A DNA stretch of 52,742 nucleotides from positions 1 to 52,742 of the forward strand of contig JASHOF010000017.1 in NCBI GenBank assembly GCA_030041255.1. The letters are read 5' to 3'. This document shows, piece by piece, positions 51,882 through 52,742 of the stretch. Made by a program: the position numbers and the translations under genes. This stretch comes from Acetobacteraceae bacterium. GTDB taxonomy: Bacteria; Pseudomonadota; Alphaproteobacteria; Acetobacterales; Acetobacteraceae. The notes beneath the pieces were generated by a model. The model was not told the origin of the DNA and made no database searches. It worked only from the letters and a program-made list of their open reading frames with translations. Each line of letters starts with the position of its first letter. The first letter of the stretch is position 1.

Positions 51882-52742
51882 TCAGCCGAATGCGGCGAGC
51901 AGGCGCGCGTGCGAGCGGATGCCGTGTTCGAGACAGCGTTGCTCGAACTTTTCGTTCGGGCTGTGGACCTGGTCGTCTTCCAGGGCAAAGCCCATCAGCA
52001 GCGAGGAAATGCCGAGCGCGCGGGAGAGCGATTCGACCACCGGAACCGAGCCGCCGCAGCCCATCATCACCGGCGTGCGGCCGTACTCCTCGGCGAGCGC
52101 CGTGCCGGCCGCACGCACGAAGGGCGTGTCGAGCGGAACTTCGATCGCGCGTGACGCACCGAACACCTCGACCTCGATCTTTGCATCGGCCGGCGCGTGC
52201 GCAGCGAGAAACCGCTTGAGGCAGGCCACGATCTTCTCCGGGTCCTGGTCGGGAACCAGACGGAAGGAAAGCTTGGCCGAAGCCTCGGAGGGGATCACGG
52301 TCTTGCTCCCATGGCCCGTGTAGCCACCCCAGATGCCATTGAGATCCGCGGTCGGCCGTGCCCAGAGCCGCTCCAGGCCCGAGCGGTGGTGCTCACCCGC
52401 AGGATGCTGAAGCCCGATGGCCCCGAGGAACGCGGACTCATCGAAGCCGAGGCCCCGCCACTGCGCCGCGATCGCCGGATCGAGCGGGCGGACGTCGTCA
52501 TAGAAGCCGGGGATGGCGACGCGGCCTTCGGCGTCGTGCAGGTGCCCGAGGATTCGCGTCAGCGCATTGATCGGGTTGAGTGCCGAGCCGCCGAAGATGC
52601 CGGAATGGAGATCGCGATCCGGGCCCTTGAGCGTGATCTCCGTGTACACCATGCCGCGCAGCCGGGTTGTCAGGGCCGGGGTGTCGATGTTCCACATGCC
52701 GGTATCGGTGATGACGGCAACGTCGGAGGCGAGTTCGCCCTT
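51882..52742 (-). CDS. M20 family dipeptidase, cut by the window end
   Basis: The C-terminal 286 residues of a zinc peptidase of the M20/CNDP-like group. Visible are TRLRGMVYTEITLKGPDRDL then HSGIFGGSALNP (the lid dimerisation domain start with a conserved His), IWGGYTGHGSKTVIPSEASA, KLSFRLVPDQDP and the last metal-region VHSPNEKFEQRCLEHGIR. The gene continues beyond 52742, where its start and the first zinc ligands must lie. It probably cleaves dipeptides or related amides; the exact substrate is open. Confidence 0.9.
   Translation of the reverse strand, partial: KGELASDVAVITDTGMWNIDTPALTTRLRGMVYTEITLKGPDRDLHSGIFGGSALNPINALTRILGHLHDAEGRVAIPGFYDDVRPLDPAIAAQWRGLGFDESAFLGAIGLQHPAGEHHRSGLERLWARPTADLNGIWGGYTGHGSKTVIPSEASAKLSFRLVPDQDPEKIVACLKRFLAAHAPADAKIEVEVFGASRAIEVPLDTPFVRAAGTALAEEYGRTPVMMGCGGSVPVVESLSRALGISSLLMGFALEDDQVHSPNEKFEQRCLEHGIRSHARLLAAFG

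Overview
The window reads as chromosome of a GC-rich alphaproteobacterium, most likely an Acetobacteraceae-type Rhodospirillales member. This is inferred from base and codon composition, from conserved gene orders (sdhE-mfd; hisG-hisD next to infA-maf with murA nearby) and from protein style; no database search was possible. All names rest on motifs read by eye.

Layout. 0.2-3.8 kb: a sugar ABC importer (binding protein, double ATPase, permease), convergent with kynureninase. 5.3-10.4 kb: an ADP-ribosylglycohydrolase remnant, then a leftward operon of an ABC-2/GldG-like system (ATPase, permease, GldG-like protein, DUF4340 protein) ending in a Nudix hydrolase. 10.6-14.3 kb: sdhE and mfd. 14.5-21.1 kb: a cell-surface block with two sulfotransferases, a GT4 glycosyltransferase and an ABC exporter, interrupted by gene remnants and palindromic repeats. 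21.3-23.5 kb: pstB-phoU-phoB behind a possible Pho box, without pstSCA. 23.7-29.6 kb: a 1-Cys peroxiredoxin, then a sulfur-uptake operon (SsuA-like protein, Sbp, CysT, CysW, CysA). Sulfate uptake may feed the nearby sulfotransferases through PAPS, but that link is inference.

29.6-33.9 kb is an accessory zone. It holds two tandem PEP-CTERM genes, the first behind a textbook sigma-54 promoter and two spaced GTCGG-N5-TTTACA repeats, and the second frameshifted past its stop. After these come a decayed FitAB-type toxin-antitoxin pair, IS and toxin remnants, tRNA-Phe, and dispersed palindromic repeats. 33.9-37.8 kb returns to housekeeping genes: RNase E/G, maf, infA, hisD, hisG.

37.9-41.3 kb, between hisG and murA, is the most interesting segment. 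It is a compact leftward cassette of an uncharacterised protein, a P-loop-like protein with a degenerate Walker A, and a BrxD-type (DUF2791) ATPase, followed by the truncated start of a SNF2-type helicase. It resembles part of a BREX-related or undescribed defence system whose helicase has been lost at a dispersed repeat. About 3.6 kb away lies a WYL-domain regulator of the BrxR/CapW type with overlapping inverted repeats in front of it.

41.5-52.7 kb: murA, dcd, a SnoaL-like protein, a GNAT acetyltransferase, the WYL regulator, a PadR regulator with its likely operator, an aldo/keto reductase, an S24-like repressor lacking its catalytic residues, a small winged-helix-like protein, pyrD, a HAD phosphatase, glpK, and an M20 dipeptidase cut by the window end.
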